7,339 bases of DNA from a bacterium (GTDB lineage Bacteria > Patescibacteriota > Minisyncoccia > Moranbacterales > DUUL01), in the NCBI GenBank assembly GCA_030641245.1, contig DAOWHU010000067.1, positions 1 through 7,339 on the forward strand, written 5' to 3'. The translations under genes were made by a program, and so were the position numbers. The notes below the pieces were generated by a model that was not told the DNA's origin, did no database searches, and saw nothing but the letters and a program-made list of their open reading frames with translations. This document shows positions 1-5,252 of this stretch, piece by piece (positions within the stretch are counted from its first letter, which is position 1; each line of letters opens with the position of its first letter).

Positions 1-2
1 AA

Positions 3-164
3 AGGCAAGGGCAAGTAGATGCAGTTTCTCAGAAAATTCAAAAGATTAACTTTGACATGCAAGAACCCGGGATAGATTCGACCTCCTTTTATATATTAGA
101 GGAGGAAAAAAGAGAATTAAACAGAAGGGGGAAGCCTAAAGAAACGGCTGAGATTATTCTGTAA
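3..164 (+). CDS. 3' end of an unrecognised protein gene (partial)
   Basis: An open frame runs from the left edge to a TAA stop at 162-164 and gives the last 53 residues of a protein whose start lies outside the window. The visible part is charged and looks helical (DAVSQKIQKINFDMQ near its start, ILEEEKRELNRRGKPKETAE near its end), with no cysteine, no membrane segment and no motif that I recognise. The other two forward frames close within 50 bases. Two terminator-like hairpins follow directly, which fits a true gene end. I cannot assign a function; a soluble C-terminal tail is all that can be said. Confidence 0.6.
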   Translation, partial: RQGQVDAVSQKIQKINFDMQEPGIDSTSFYILEEEKRELNRRGKPKETAEIIL

Positions 165-169
165 ATTTG

Positions 170-213
170 ATTCCGGGGCGGTGAATAACATTTTCACCAC
201 CCCTCGAATTTTT
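170..213 (+). terminator. Rho-independent terminator of the partial upstream gene
   Basis: GGGGCGGTGAA (175-185) pairs with TTCACCACCCC (193-203) with one mismatch around a 7-base loop. The stem extends outward as ATTC (170-173) with GAAT (206-209), and T-rich sequence follows to 213. It begins 6 bases after the stop codon at 164. Confidence 0.75.
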
Positions 214-243
214 AATTACAATTTTATATACAGAGTGTTGTTG

Positions 244-268
244 CCCGACGAAAGTCGGGTTTTTATTT
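244..268 (+). terminator. Second terminator-type hairpin before the DUF2207 gene
   Basis: CCCGAC (244-249), a GAAA tetraloop and GTCGGG (254-259) are followed by TTTTTATTT. The stem is short but GC-only at its base and has a stable loop. It lies in tandem behind the hairpin at 170-213, so readthrough from the left gene should be low and the DUF2207 gene probably has its own promoter in the AT-rich stretch 269-326, where I see no convincing -35/-10 pair. Confidence 0.75.
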
Positions 269-326
269 ATTTAAATTGATAAATAAGCTAGTATATAGTT
301 AGGGATTATTTAAAACAAAACAGAAG

Positions 327-2045
327 ATGTTTAGGAAAATTATAGTAGGAATTTTTGTGGTGATTGGGTTAATTGGGTTTATTCCAAAATCTCAGGCGAT
401 TGAAAATCGAGGGGCTTTTGTGATTACGCATTTTGAAGTAGATATTTTAGTGAAGAAGAATGCGATCCTGGAAGTCAAGGAAGTTATAGATGTGCATTTT
501 TTCGAGAAACGTCACGGGGTTTTTCGAAATATTCCAGTTAAGTATAAGGACGATCGAGGATTTGAATATAATATGAAATTGGCGGTTTCGGGAGTTGAGA
601 ATGGTGAGGGTGAAAAAATTGAGTATCAGATTAGTGATTCTGGGGGAGATAAGGTTTTAAAAATAGGTGACCCGAATTTAGAAATAATTGGTGACCAACG
701 CTATGTAATTCGATACGAGATTGAAAAAGGAATGCGCTATTTCAATGATCATGATGAAATATTTTGGAATCCGATTGGAACTGGTTGGCCAACCGAAATC
801 TACAATGTTTCCAGCACAGTTAAGTTTGAAGACGGAGCGGATTTTATTTCAGGAAGTGGAGTTTGTTTTACAGGAGGGTTTGGTTCTAAAAACCAAGACT
901 GTTTAGTGGAAGAGAAATCATCCAAAGAAGTTAGATTTGAGGCTACTAAAGTTTTAAATAAATACGAAGGTTTAACGGTGGCTGTTTACCTTCCTAAAGG
1001 AGCGGTGTACGAGCCAACTCGATGGGAATATTTTCTATTATCTCTAGCCGATAATTGGGGTTTTGGTATTCCGATTATGGTGTTTATTGGAATGTTTTTT
1101 TTGTGGTTAGTCAAAGGGAAAGAAATTGATTTAGAGAAAACCATTATTGCTCATTACGAAGCTCCTAATAACTTGACACCGGGAGAAATGGGATATTTGA
1201 TGAAAGAAAGATATTCTGTTCAATTTGTTACGGCCGATATTATTAATTTAGCAGTAAAGGGCTATTTGGATATTTATGAAGTTGAAAATGAAGGGGTTTC
1301 AAAATGGTTTAAAAAAAATAACTATGAGTTAGAAAACAAGAAGGATTGGAAAGGTGCCAAGGATTTGGCGGAGCACGAGAAAGAGTTGCTAAAGGGGCTG
1401 TTTAGTTCTGACAAAATGGGGAAAATTAAATTGTCTGATAAGAAAAATAGTTTTTACAAAAATATAGACATAGCCAAAGAGAAGGTGAAAGAGCGTCTTC
1501 GTTCTGAGGACTACTTTGAAACTTCTTTGTATAATAAGAAGGGAATTTATGTAGCAGTAGCGGTCTTAGGTGGGGTGGGAATGTTCTTTTTGGGGGTAAT
1601 ACTAGAAAGACTCGATTTAATTCTGGGGACAGGTTCGTCAATTTTGATCCTAATTGTTTTCGGGGTATTAATGTCTAAGAAAACATCTAAGGGGGCTGAG
1701 GTTTACTGGCAAATTAAAGGCTATAAACACTACATTGATATAGCCGAGAAACATCGATCTGAGTTTAATGCCAAGGAAAATATCTTTGAAAAAACTTTGC
1801 CCTATGCAATGGTTTTTGGTAACATTAATAAGTGGGCTAAGGCTTTCGAGGGGATAGCCAAGAAACAACCAAGTTGGTATCATTCAAGTTCGACGAGATC
1901 TTTTAACTCAATTGTTTTCGCGAGTTCAGTTAATGAAGGTTTTGCGTCGGCCACTCAAGCGGCCTCGGTTTCTCCAAGTTCTTCCTCTTCAGGAGGAGGA
2001 TTTTCGGGAGGAGGAGGCGGAGGAGGGGGAGGAGGAAGTTGGTAG
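327..2045 (+). CDS. DUF2207 family membrane protein with glycine-rich tail
   Basis: The 572-residue product has a signal peptide at residues 1-24 (hydrophobic core, then SQA before the likely cut). An extracellular domain at about 25-240 follows the DUF2207 pattern (HGVFRNIPVKY near 63-73, FWNPIGTGWP near 146-155). One membrane segment lies at about 247-263, a cytoplasmic part with TPGEMGYLM at 284-292 comes next, then two membrane segments at about 406-426 and 433-449. The C-terminal domain ends in a serine stretch followed by a glycine run and a terminal SW. The length and the Gly tail are usual for DUF2207 proteins, whose biochemical role is unknown to me. ATG at 327 is chosen because it gives a proper signal peptide; upstream is A-rich with only a weak ribosome site (AGAAG). 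Confidence 0.9.
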   Translation: MFRKIIVGIFVVIGLIGFIPKSQAIENRGAFVITHFEVDILVKKNAILEVKEVIDVHFFEKRHGVFRNIPVKYKDDRGFEYNMKLAVSGVENGEGEKIEYQISDSGGDKVLKIGDPNLEIIGDQRYVIRYEIEKGMRYFNDHDEIFWNPIGTGWPTEIYNVSSTVKFEDGADFISGSGVCFTGGFGSKNQDCLVEEKSSKEVRFEATKVLNKYEGLTVAVYLPKGAVYEPTRWEYFLLSLADNWGFGIPIMVFIGMFFLWLVKGKEIDLEKTIIAHYEAPNNLTPGEMGYLMKERYSVQFVTADIINLAVKGYLDIYEVENEGVSKWFKKNNYELENKKDWKGAKDLAEHEKELLKGLFSSDKMGKIKLSDKKNSFYKNIDIAKEKVKERLRSEDYFETSLYNKKGIYVAVAVLGGVGMFFLGVILERLDLILGTGSSILILIVFGVLMSKKTSKGAEVYWQIKGYKHYIDIAEKHRSEFNAKENIFEKTLPYAMVFGNINKWAKAFEGIAKKQPSWYHSSSTRSFNSIVFASSVNEGFASATQAASVSPSSSSSGGGFSGGGGGGGGGGSW

Positions 2046-2074
2046 TCTAGTATCTAGTATAAAATTTTGAAGCG

Positions 2075-2080
2075 TATAAT
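2075..2080 (+). promoter_or_regulatory. Perfect -10 box before the lipoprotein gene
   Basis: TATAAT lies 16 bases before the ATG at 2097. No good -35 is seen at 16-18 bases upstream (the candidates are ATCTAG-like). If it is used, transcription would start near 2087, downstream of the possible TTG start at 2067, which supports the ATG start. Confidence 0.4.
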
Positions 2081-2096
2081 TTTTAATAATAAAGAA

Positions 2097-2693
2097 ATGA
2101 AGATTAAATTGGCGATGTTGGTGGGAGTTTTAATGATGGTTGGATTGTTTTCGGGATGTGTTAAAAAAGGAGGAGAAGAACCCGTCTCCGTTGAAGCTAC
2201 GCCGAGGCAGGCAATGAGCAATGAAGATGCGGGGTTGGAAGAAAAGGGAACGGCTGAAAAGGTTGGTTATTTAGAAGGAGCTGGAAAATCAATTCGAGAA
2301 TTGTTAGGCAAGAAAGAAACTTTTAAATGTAGTTGGCGGGTGGATATGGTGGAGGCAATTGAAAGTGCTGATACTGAAAATGCCGATGAAGAATTAACAG
2401 GTGGAATTGCGGAAGGGGTCATTTACGTGGCGGATGGAAAATTCAAGCAAGAAATTAAAATTAAAGAAAATACTCGAGAAAATACTATTAGTATAATGAG
2501 CGATGGAGATTGGGTTCATCAATGGAGTTCAATCACAGGGCAAGGAACAAAAATGAGAGCTAATAGGGCGGAAGAAATGGGAGTAGTTGATTTTAGTAAA
2601 GAGTATGGTTGGAATTGTGAAGGTTGGGTGGATGATGGAAAAATTTGGGAATTACCGAAGGGAATGAATTTTGTGGATCTTTCGAATTATTAG
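2097..2693 (+). CDS. Small exported lipoprotein of unknown function
   Basis: From the ATG at 2097 the product has 198 residues with a textbook lipoprotein signal: MKIK, a hydrophobic core and the lipobox LFSG before Cys21. A TTG codon at 2067 would add ten residues that spoil this n-region, so ATG is preferred. Residues 22-60 are a charged, low-complexity linker; residues 29-38 (PVSVEATPRQ) are encoded by a DNA repeat that recurs at 6472. The folded part, about 70-198, has FKCSW, VADGKFKQEI, ISIMSDGDWVHQW, GQGTKM and a final NFVDLS, with two cysteines (78 and 174) that could form a disulfide. The layout looks like a LolA-type or lipid-binding beta fold on a membrane anchor, but that is a guess. 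It follows the DUF2207 gene by 51 bases and may share its transcript. Confidence 0.85.
   Translation: MKIKLAMLVGVLMMVGLFSGCVKKGGEEPVSVEATPRQAMSNEDAGLEEKGTAEKVGYLEGAGKSIRELLGKKETFKCSWRVDMVEAIESADTENADEELTGGIAEGVIYVADGKFKQEIKIKENTRENTISIMSDGDWVHQWSSITGQGTKMRANRAEEMGVVDFSKEYGWNCEGWVDDGKIWELPKGMNFVDLSNY
2180..2209 (+). repeat. Dispersed 30-bp repeat, copy 1, inside the lipoprotein gene
   Basis: This stretch matches 6472-6501 at 28 of 30 positions, differing at 2191 (T for C) and 2193 (G for A). Its core is CCCGTCTCCG...GAAGCTACGCCGAGGC. The ends can pair imperfectly (CTCCG with CCGAG and flanking bases), giving a small hairpin. Here it is read in frame and encodes residues 29-38 of the linker behind the lipidated cysteine. 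Confidence 0.75.
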
Positions 2694-2725
2694 GGGAGAG
2701 TATATAACTTTTAAAAATAAAAGAA

Positions 2726-3169
2726 ATGGGGGTATTTCATGAGCAGTTAAAATTGAAAACTAAGGAACTTTTCGATTTTATTGATTTAACGGATGTTGCC
2801 AAAAAAATAGTTAAAAAATCAAAGATCAAAAATGGTTTGTTTAATATTCAAAGCAAACATACCACTATGGCCATTATTATAAACGAGAAAGAACCTCTTT
2901 TAATTTCTGATATGAAAAAAATGTTGGAAAGGCTGATTTCAAAAGGACGGGATTATCAGCATGATAATTTTGAAATAAGAACGGTGAATATGTGTGATGG
3001 CGAATGTGCCAATGGGCATTCGCATTGTAAACAGATATTGTTAAGTTCTTCTTGCGTCTTAAATATTGTTAAAGGGGCTTTAGATTTGGGGACTTATCAA
3101 AGGATTTTTGCGATAGAGTTGGATCGCACTCGCTCTAGGGAGGTTTCTTTTATGGCGGTGGGAGAATAA
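2726..3169 (+). CDS. YjbQ/UPF0047 family protein (possible secondary thiamine-phosphate synthase)
   Basis: The 147-residue protein fits the whole UPF0047/YjbQ fold. Family marks are HTTMAIIINE at 45-54 (His45, Asn53, Glu54), Asp62, YQHDN at 77-81, ANGHSH at 95-100 (His98 and His100), LDLGTYQRIF at 119-128 and ELDRTRSREV at 131-140. E. coli YjbQ has a weak thiamine-phosphate synthase activity; whether that is the native role of the family is not settled. This copy has a cysteine-rich stretch, CDGECANGHSHC (90-101), around the conserved histidines, which may add metal ligands. No signal peptide is seen, so it is cytosolic. It starts 32 bases after the lipoprotein gene; TATAAC at 2703-2708 is a possible but poorly supported -10 box, so co-transcription is as likely. 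No other thiamine genes are nearby. Confidence 0.88.
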   Translation: MGVFHEQLKLKTKELFDFIDLTDVAKKIVKKSKIKNGLFNIQSKHTTMAIIINEKEPLLISDMKKMLERLISKGRDYQHDNFEIRTVNMCDGECANGHSHCKQILLSSSCVLNIVKGALDLGTYQRIFAIELDRTRSREVSFMAVGE

Positions 3170-3173
3170 ACCT

Positions 3174-3208
3174 CAATATTCAATAGCCAATATTCAACAT
3201 TCATTCAA
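3174..3208. repeat. Degenerate 7-bp tandem repeat array, site 1
   Basis: Five consecutive heptamers read CAATATT, CAATAGC, CAATATT, CAACATT and CATTCAA. A further CATTCAA lies at 3224-3230. The array begins four bases after the YjbQ-family stop codon and is noncoding. It has the same period and the same CAAT core as the arrays at 4084 and 6275. Confidence 0.55.
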
Positions 3209-3296
3209 TGTCTAATGTTTTAACATTCAATAGAGTTTTTTGCATCTCTTTCAGGCTTTCTTTGCAGATAAAACGATGGACTGAAGTTCGCAGTAT

Positions 3297-3328
3297 AAAA
3301 AACCCGGAAGTTCAACTTCCGGGTTTTT
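3297..3328. terminator. Bidirectional terminator between convergent genes
   Basis: CCCGGAAG (3303-3310), loop TTCAA and CTTCCGGG (3316-3323) form a perfect stem. It is preceded by six A and followed by five T, so it can stop transcripts from both sides: the plus-strand group ending at 3169 and the minus-strand phosphoesterase ending at 3367. Confidence 0.9.
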
Positions 3329-3330
3329 GT

Positions 3331-3354
3331 TTGTTCAGTAACTTGTTCAGTAAC
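3331..3354. repeat. Perfect 12-bp tandem duplication
   Basis: TTGTTCAGTAAC occurs twice in a row, in the 3' untranslated part of the minus-strand phosphoesterase gene just before its terminator. It is probably a slippage product; no function is suggested. Confidence 0.75.
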
Positions 3355-3366
3355 AGGTGCTTTGCT

Positions 3367-4047
3367 TTAGAAATATTTGTGGATTTCGATTTTTTTAGCG
3401 TCTAGGGTGATGTAAGTGGAAGGAGTGTCGGTCCAACAGCCAGAATTGTAGTAGTAGATTTTGCCTTTTTTCTTTTTCATCGCTTTGTGGGTGTGTCCGC
3501 AAAAAATATAATCAACATTTTGGAGTCTAGCGAAAAGAAGGGCTCGGTTGGCCACTTTTTTGGAAAGACGTAACCAGCCTTTGCTTCTTGTTTTGATAAA
3601 ACGGCTGATTCGCCGGTCTTTGAAATCTAGTAATTGGATTAGATTATAGACTTGATTGGCCAGAAAACTAATAAAAGTATTTTTTGTCAAAAAGTTATCG
3701 AACTGATGTCCGTGGATGGCTAGATATTTTTTATGTCGATATTTCCATTTATATATTTTATAAACTCGGGAACCAGTGAAGCTAGCGAAAATTTTAGCCA
3801 AGCCTTTATCGTGGTTTCCTTCAATCCAGATTACTTTACTTTTTTTAGAAAGCTTGCTGACGAGAGAGAGAAATTTCCAGTCGGATTCTCGGAGGCGGTT
3901 GAAGTTAAGGTCTTCAAAAATATCGCCTAGAAGAATTAGCTTTTTGAATTCAAAGCTTTTTAGAAGAGTGATGGCACGTTTACTGCAACTGACTTTGGTG
4001 CCTAGGTGAAAGTCAGAAAGGATTAGGGTGTGAGTTTTATTTTTCAT
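3367..4047 (-). CDS. Calcineurin-like metallophosphoesterase, LpxH-like (COG2908 type)
   Basis: From the ATG at 4047 the product has 226 residues and carries every metal-binding block of the calcineurin-like family: SDFHLG at 11-16 (Asp12, His14), LLGD at 39-42 (Asp42), EGNHD at 76-80 (Asn78, His79), AIHGHQFD at 110-117 (His112, His114) and CGHTH at 183-187. The HGHQFD block and NSGCW at 201-205 point to the UDP-2,3-diacylglucosamine diphosphatase-like group. No lipid A gene is nearby and the presumed host group generally lacks lipid A, so the substrate may be another phosphodiester or nucleotide. Residues 145-195 are very basic, which would fit an anionic or membrane surface. The frame stays open to an ATG at 4104, but those 19 extra residues are encoded largely by the 7-bp repeats, so 4047 is chosen. 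It has its own terminator at 3297-3328. Confidence 0.88.
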   Translation of the reverse strand: MKNKTHTLILSDFHLGTKVSCSKRAITLLKSFEFKKLILLGDIFEDLNFNRLRESDWKFLSLVSKLSKKSKVIWIEGNHDKGLAKIFASFTGSRVYKIYKWKYRHKKYLAIHGHQFDNFLTKNTFISFLANQVYNLIQLLDFKDRRISRFIKTRSKGWLRLSKKVANRALLFARLQNVDYIFCGHTHKAMKKKKGKIYYYNSGCWTDTPSTYITLDAKKIEIHKYF

Positions 4048-4053
4048 ATTTAT

Positions 4054-4059
4054 AGTATA
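4054..4059 (-). promoter_or_regulatory. -10 box almost touching the phosphoesterase start
   Basis: On the minus strand TATACT lies only 6 bases before the ATG at 4047. Transcription would begin at or very near the start codon, giving a leaderless or nearly leaderless message. There is no ribosome-binding site and no good -35 at the usual distance. Confidence 0.35.
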
Positions 4060-4083
4060 CAACAAAATAAGTTTACAATAAAC

Positions 4084-4112
4084 CAATTTACAATTTACAA
4101 TCAATTTACAAT
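4084..4112. repeat. 7-bp tandem repeat array, site 2
   Basis: CAATTTA occurs at 4084-4090, 4091-4097 and 4102-4108, with CAAT fragments between and after. It lies upstream of both the minus-strand phosphoesterase and the short plus-strand frame that begins at 4111. Confidence 0.55.
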
Positions 4113-4224
4113 GATTAAATTTTCAATTTTGGAACTCGGAGATCCGATTTCCAGGAAGGGGGAAGAGTTGTTAGATAGGGTGAAAAAAATGAAAAGGGTT
4201 TACAACGAGGCTTATTGTTGCTAA
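4111..4224 (+). CDS. Possible 37-residue peptide ending in Cys-Cys
   Basis: An ATG at 4111 opens a 37-residue frame that ends in TAA at 4222-4224. The peptide is a hydrophobic start (MIKFSILELG), a charged stretch likely to be helical (RKGEELLDRVKKMKRV) and the tail YNEAYCC. It ends 55 bases before the YkgJ-type gene on the same strand. No ribosome site precedes it, since the upstream bases are 7-bp repeats, and the frame is open further upstream to 4030. The shape, a charged leader with a short Cys-ending tail, resembles a modified-peptide precursor, but it could equally be a chance frame or a decayed gene. It matches no family that I recognise. Confidence 0.3.
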   Translation: MIKFSILELGDPISRKGEELLDRVKKMKRVYNEAYCC

Positions 4225-4265
4225 TATTTCGGTTCAGCTCTTTATCAACCAAAATACTTTATATA

Positions 4266-4271
4266 GAGGAG
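4266..4271 (+). promoter_or_regulatory. Strong ribosome-binding site of the YkgJ-type gene
   Basis: GAGGAG lies 8 bases before the ATG at 4280 and so decides the start. An ATG at 4275 is in another frame. It is the only clear Shine-Dalgarno in front of a gene in this window. Confidence 0.75.
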
Positions 4272-4279
4272 AAGATGAT

Positions 4280-4996
4280 ATGGATTACAATCCTATTCTT
4301 TTGGAAAGAATCAAAAGCAAGCTTCCCAGAATTATAAATAACAAGACGGCAATACCAATAGGAATGGAGGAGGTAGAAAGATATGAAAAGGCTAAACAGA
4401 TTTTTGAAGGAATGCTTGCAGAAAAGGGTGGAGAAAAATTGGTTCAAGGTATTTTTCGTCTTCATGATGAGTTGACTGTCGAATATCGCAAAGACCATGT
4501 TTTGGCTTGCAGAAAAGGGTGTGATTATTGTTGTCATCAATTGGTATGTTGCAGTGCAGCAGAGATGGGTTTGATCGTCAACTTTTTTAAAAATCTTCCA
4601 AGGGAACGGAGACGAAGAATAAGTCGTGGCATTAAAAAGAAAGCTTGGAAGTTCTATGGGGAAAATAAAAAGGTGATTGAAGGATCAAGCAGGTGGGAGA
4701 TGCTAGATAATTTCTTAAGAAGTAAGTTGCTGGGAGTGCCTTGTATCTATTTAAGCAAACAAGGGCAATGTCTGATATATCCAGTGCGTCCGATAGATTG
4801 TCGGGTGGCGAAAACAGAAAGTCCTTGTGGGGATTCAAGAAAAATAGAAGGACTTCCTAATGAAATTAGATTATTTTGTGATCAAATTGCTTCGGACCTG
4901 ATAATGGAAGGGGAAAAAGAAAAATTTGGTGAGATGGAAATTGCTCCTTTGATAGGTTGGCCAATTTCTCAGCAATTTGGTAGTTTTTTCAAATAG
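4280..4996 (+). CDS. YkgJ-type CxxxCxxCC putative metal-binding protein
   Basis: The 238-residue protein has the hallmark cluster CRKGCDYCC at 77-85 (Cys77, Cys81, Cys84, Cys85), followed by Cys90 and Cys91. The second half of the family pattern is PCIYLSKQGQC at 154-164 and YPVRPIDCR at 167-175, with further cysteines at 183 and 200. The YkgJ/PF03692 family is thought to chelate zinc or iron, or an iron-sulfur cluster; flagellin lysine methylase FliB carries the same kind of motif. Residues 1-75 are a helical, charged N-terminal extension. There is no signal peptide, so it should be cytosolic. It is flanked by terminators and appears to be transcribed alone or with the short frame at 4111. 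The substrate is unknown. Confidence 0.85.
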   Translation: MDYNPILLERIKSKLPRIINNKTAIPIGMEEVERYEKAKQIFEGMLAEKGGEKLVQGIFRLHDELTVEYRKDHVLACRKGCDYCCHQLVCCSAAEMGLIVNFFKNLPRERRRRISRGIKKKAWKFYGENKKVIEGSSRWEMLDNFLRSKLLGVPCIYLSKQGQCLIYPVRPIDCRVAKTESPCGDSRKIEGLPNEIRLFCDQIASDLIMEGEKEKFGEMEIAPLIGWPISQQFGSFFK

Positions 4997-5004
4997 CAAG
5001 ATGG

Positions 5005-5043
5005 GACAGGGCGTGGAGAAATTTCTCCTTCGTCCTGTTTTTT
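5005..5043 (+). terminator. Terminator of the YkgJ-type gene
   Basis: A long two-part hairpin: ACAGGGCG (5006-5013) pairs with CGTCCTGT (5031-5038), and inside it GGAGAAA (5015-5021) pairs with TTTCTCC (5022-5028). Six T follow at 5038-5043. It starts 9 bases after the stop codon. Confidence 0.85.
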
Positions 5044-5047
5044 GTGT

Positions 5048-5080
5048 AAAAATAAAAAGCCCGGAGTTCCGATCTCCGGG
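5048..5080 (-). terminator. Terminator-like hairpin facing the minus strand
   Basis: CCCGGAG (5060-5066), a 7-base loop and CTCCGGG (5074-5080) form the stem. The A-rich flank 5048-5058 gives a T tract only on the minus strand. No minus-strand gene is seen to its right, so its role would be to stop antisense transcription, or it is a remnant. Confidence 0.5.
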
Positions 5081-5094
5081 GAGAGGGAGGAATT

Positions 5095-5140
5095 GTTAGG
5101 TAGGGTAAAGCCCCGGTCAGAGTTAGCTAACGGGGTGAAG
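5095..5140 (+). promoter_or_regulatory. Hairpin and repeated motif upstream of the regulator promoter
   Basis: GTTAGGTAGGGTAAAG (5095-5110) is followed by a second version, GTTAGCTAACGGGGTGAAG (5122-5140), which ends two bases before TTGACA. CCCCG (5111-5115) can pair with CGGGG (5131-5135). The same order of CCCCRGTCA, GTTAG, ACGGGGTGAA and TTGACA appears at 6371-6428, so this looks like a shared promoter-upstream element. Confidence 0.5.
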
Positions 5141-5142
5141 CC

Positions 5143-5170
5143 TTGACATATTACGGAAAAGATATAATAT
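5143..5170 (+). promoter_or_regulatory. Promoter of the MerR-ATPase/STAS pair
   Basis: A perfect -35, TTGACA (5143-5148), is followed by the overlapping -10 candidates TATAAT (5163-5168, spacer 14) and TAATAT (5165-5170, spacer 16). Transcription would start near 5177, leaving a leader of about 75 bases that contains the 10-bp repeats. Confidence 0.65.
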
Positions 5171-5173
5171 GAA

Positions 5174-5213
5174 TAGGTAGGTATGAGTAGGTATAGGTAG
5201 GTGTGGGTAGGTT
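5174..5213 (+). repeat. Four 10-bp direct repeats in the leader of the regulator pair
   Basis: The units TAGGTAGGTA, TGAGTAGGTA, TAGGTAGGTG and TGGGTAGGTT lie end to end with consensus TRGGTAGGTN. The 10-bp period is close to one helical turn, so a protein could bind all units on one face of the DNA. They lie just downstream of the promoter and 39 bases before the regulator start, where an autoregulatory operator could sit. A site acting in the RNA, or plain slippage, is also possible. Confidence 0.8.
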
Positions 5214-5228
5214 CGTATATATGTTAAC

Positions 5229-5244
5229 CTTAAATTAGTTTAAG
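5229..5244. promoter_or_regulatory. Dyad just upstream of the MerR-ATPase start
   Basis: CTTAAA and TTTAAG form a perfect 6-bp inverted repeat around TTAG. MerR-type regulators usually bind dyads, so this is a candidate operator. TAAGAT (5241-5246) overlaps it and could serve as a second -10 only 6 bases before the ATG. Confidence 0.35.
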
Positions 5245-5252
5245 ATAGTCTT

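Noticed and set aside
276..299. TTGATA and TATAGT as a promoter for the DUF2207 gene
   Set aside because: The spacer is only 12 bases, too short for a normal sigma-70-type promoter.
721..906. 61-codon plus-strand frame inside the DUF2207 gene
   Set aside because: It is a shifted frame of a well-supported gene and shows no family resemblance.
1426..1883. Two antisense frames (1426-1641 and 1668-1883) opposite the DUF2207 gene
   Set aside because: Both are antisense to conserved coding sequence, with no ribosome site or recognisable domain.
2067..2096. TTG start that would lengthen the lipoprotein by ten residues
   Set aside because: It lies before the TATAAT at 2075, has no ribosome site and spoils an otherwise typical lipoprotein signal that begins at the ATG at 2097.
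3208..3405. 65-codon plus-strand frame across the terminator
   Set aside because: It runs through the repeats, the terminator hairpin and the 3' end of the opposite gene, so it cannot be a real gene.
3733..4009. Two plus-strand frames opposite the phosphoesterase
   Set aside because: They are antisense shadows of the gene with intact metal-binding motifs.
4048..4104. Upstream ATG extension of the minus-strand phosphoesterase
   Set aside because: The extra 19 residues are encoded largely by the 7-bp repeat array, and the family domain begins right after the ATG at 4047.
4259..4838. Antisense frames (4259-4540 and 4632-4838) opposite the YkgJ-type gene
   Set aside because: They oppose a gene with clear cysteine motifs and a strong ribosome site.
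5174..5213. Short repeats considered as a CRISPR array
   Set aside because: The units are 10 bp, abut without spacers and have no cas genes nearby.
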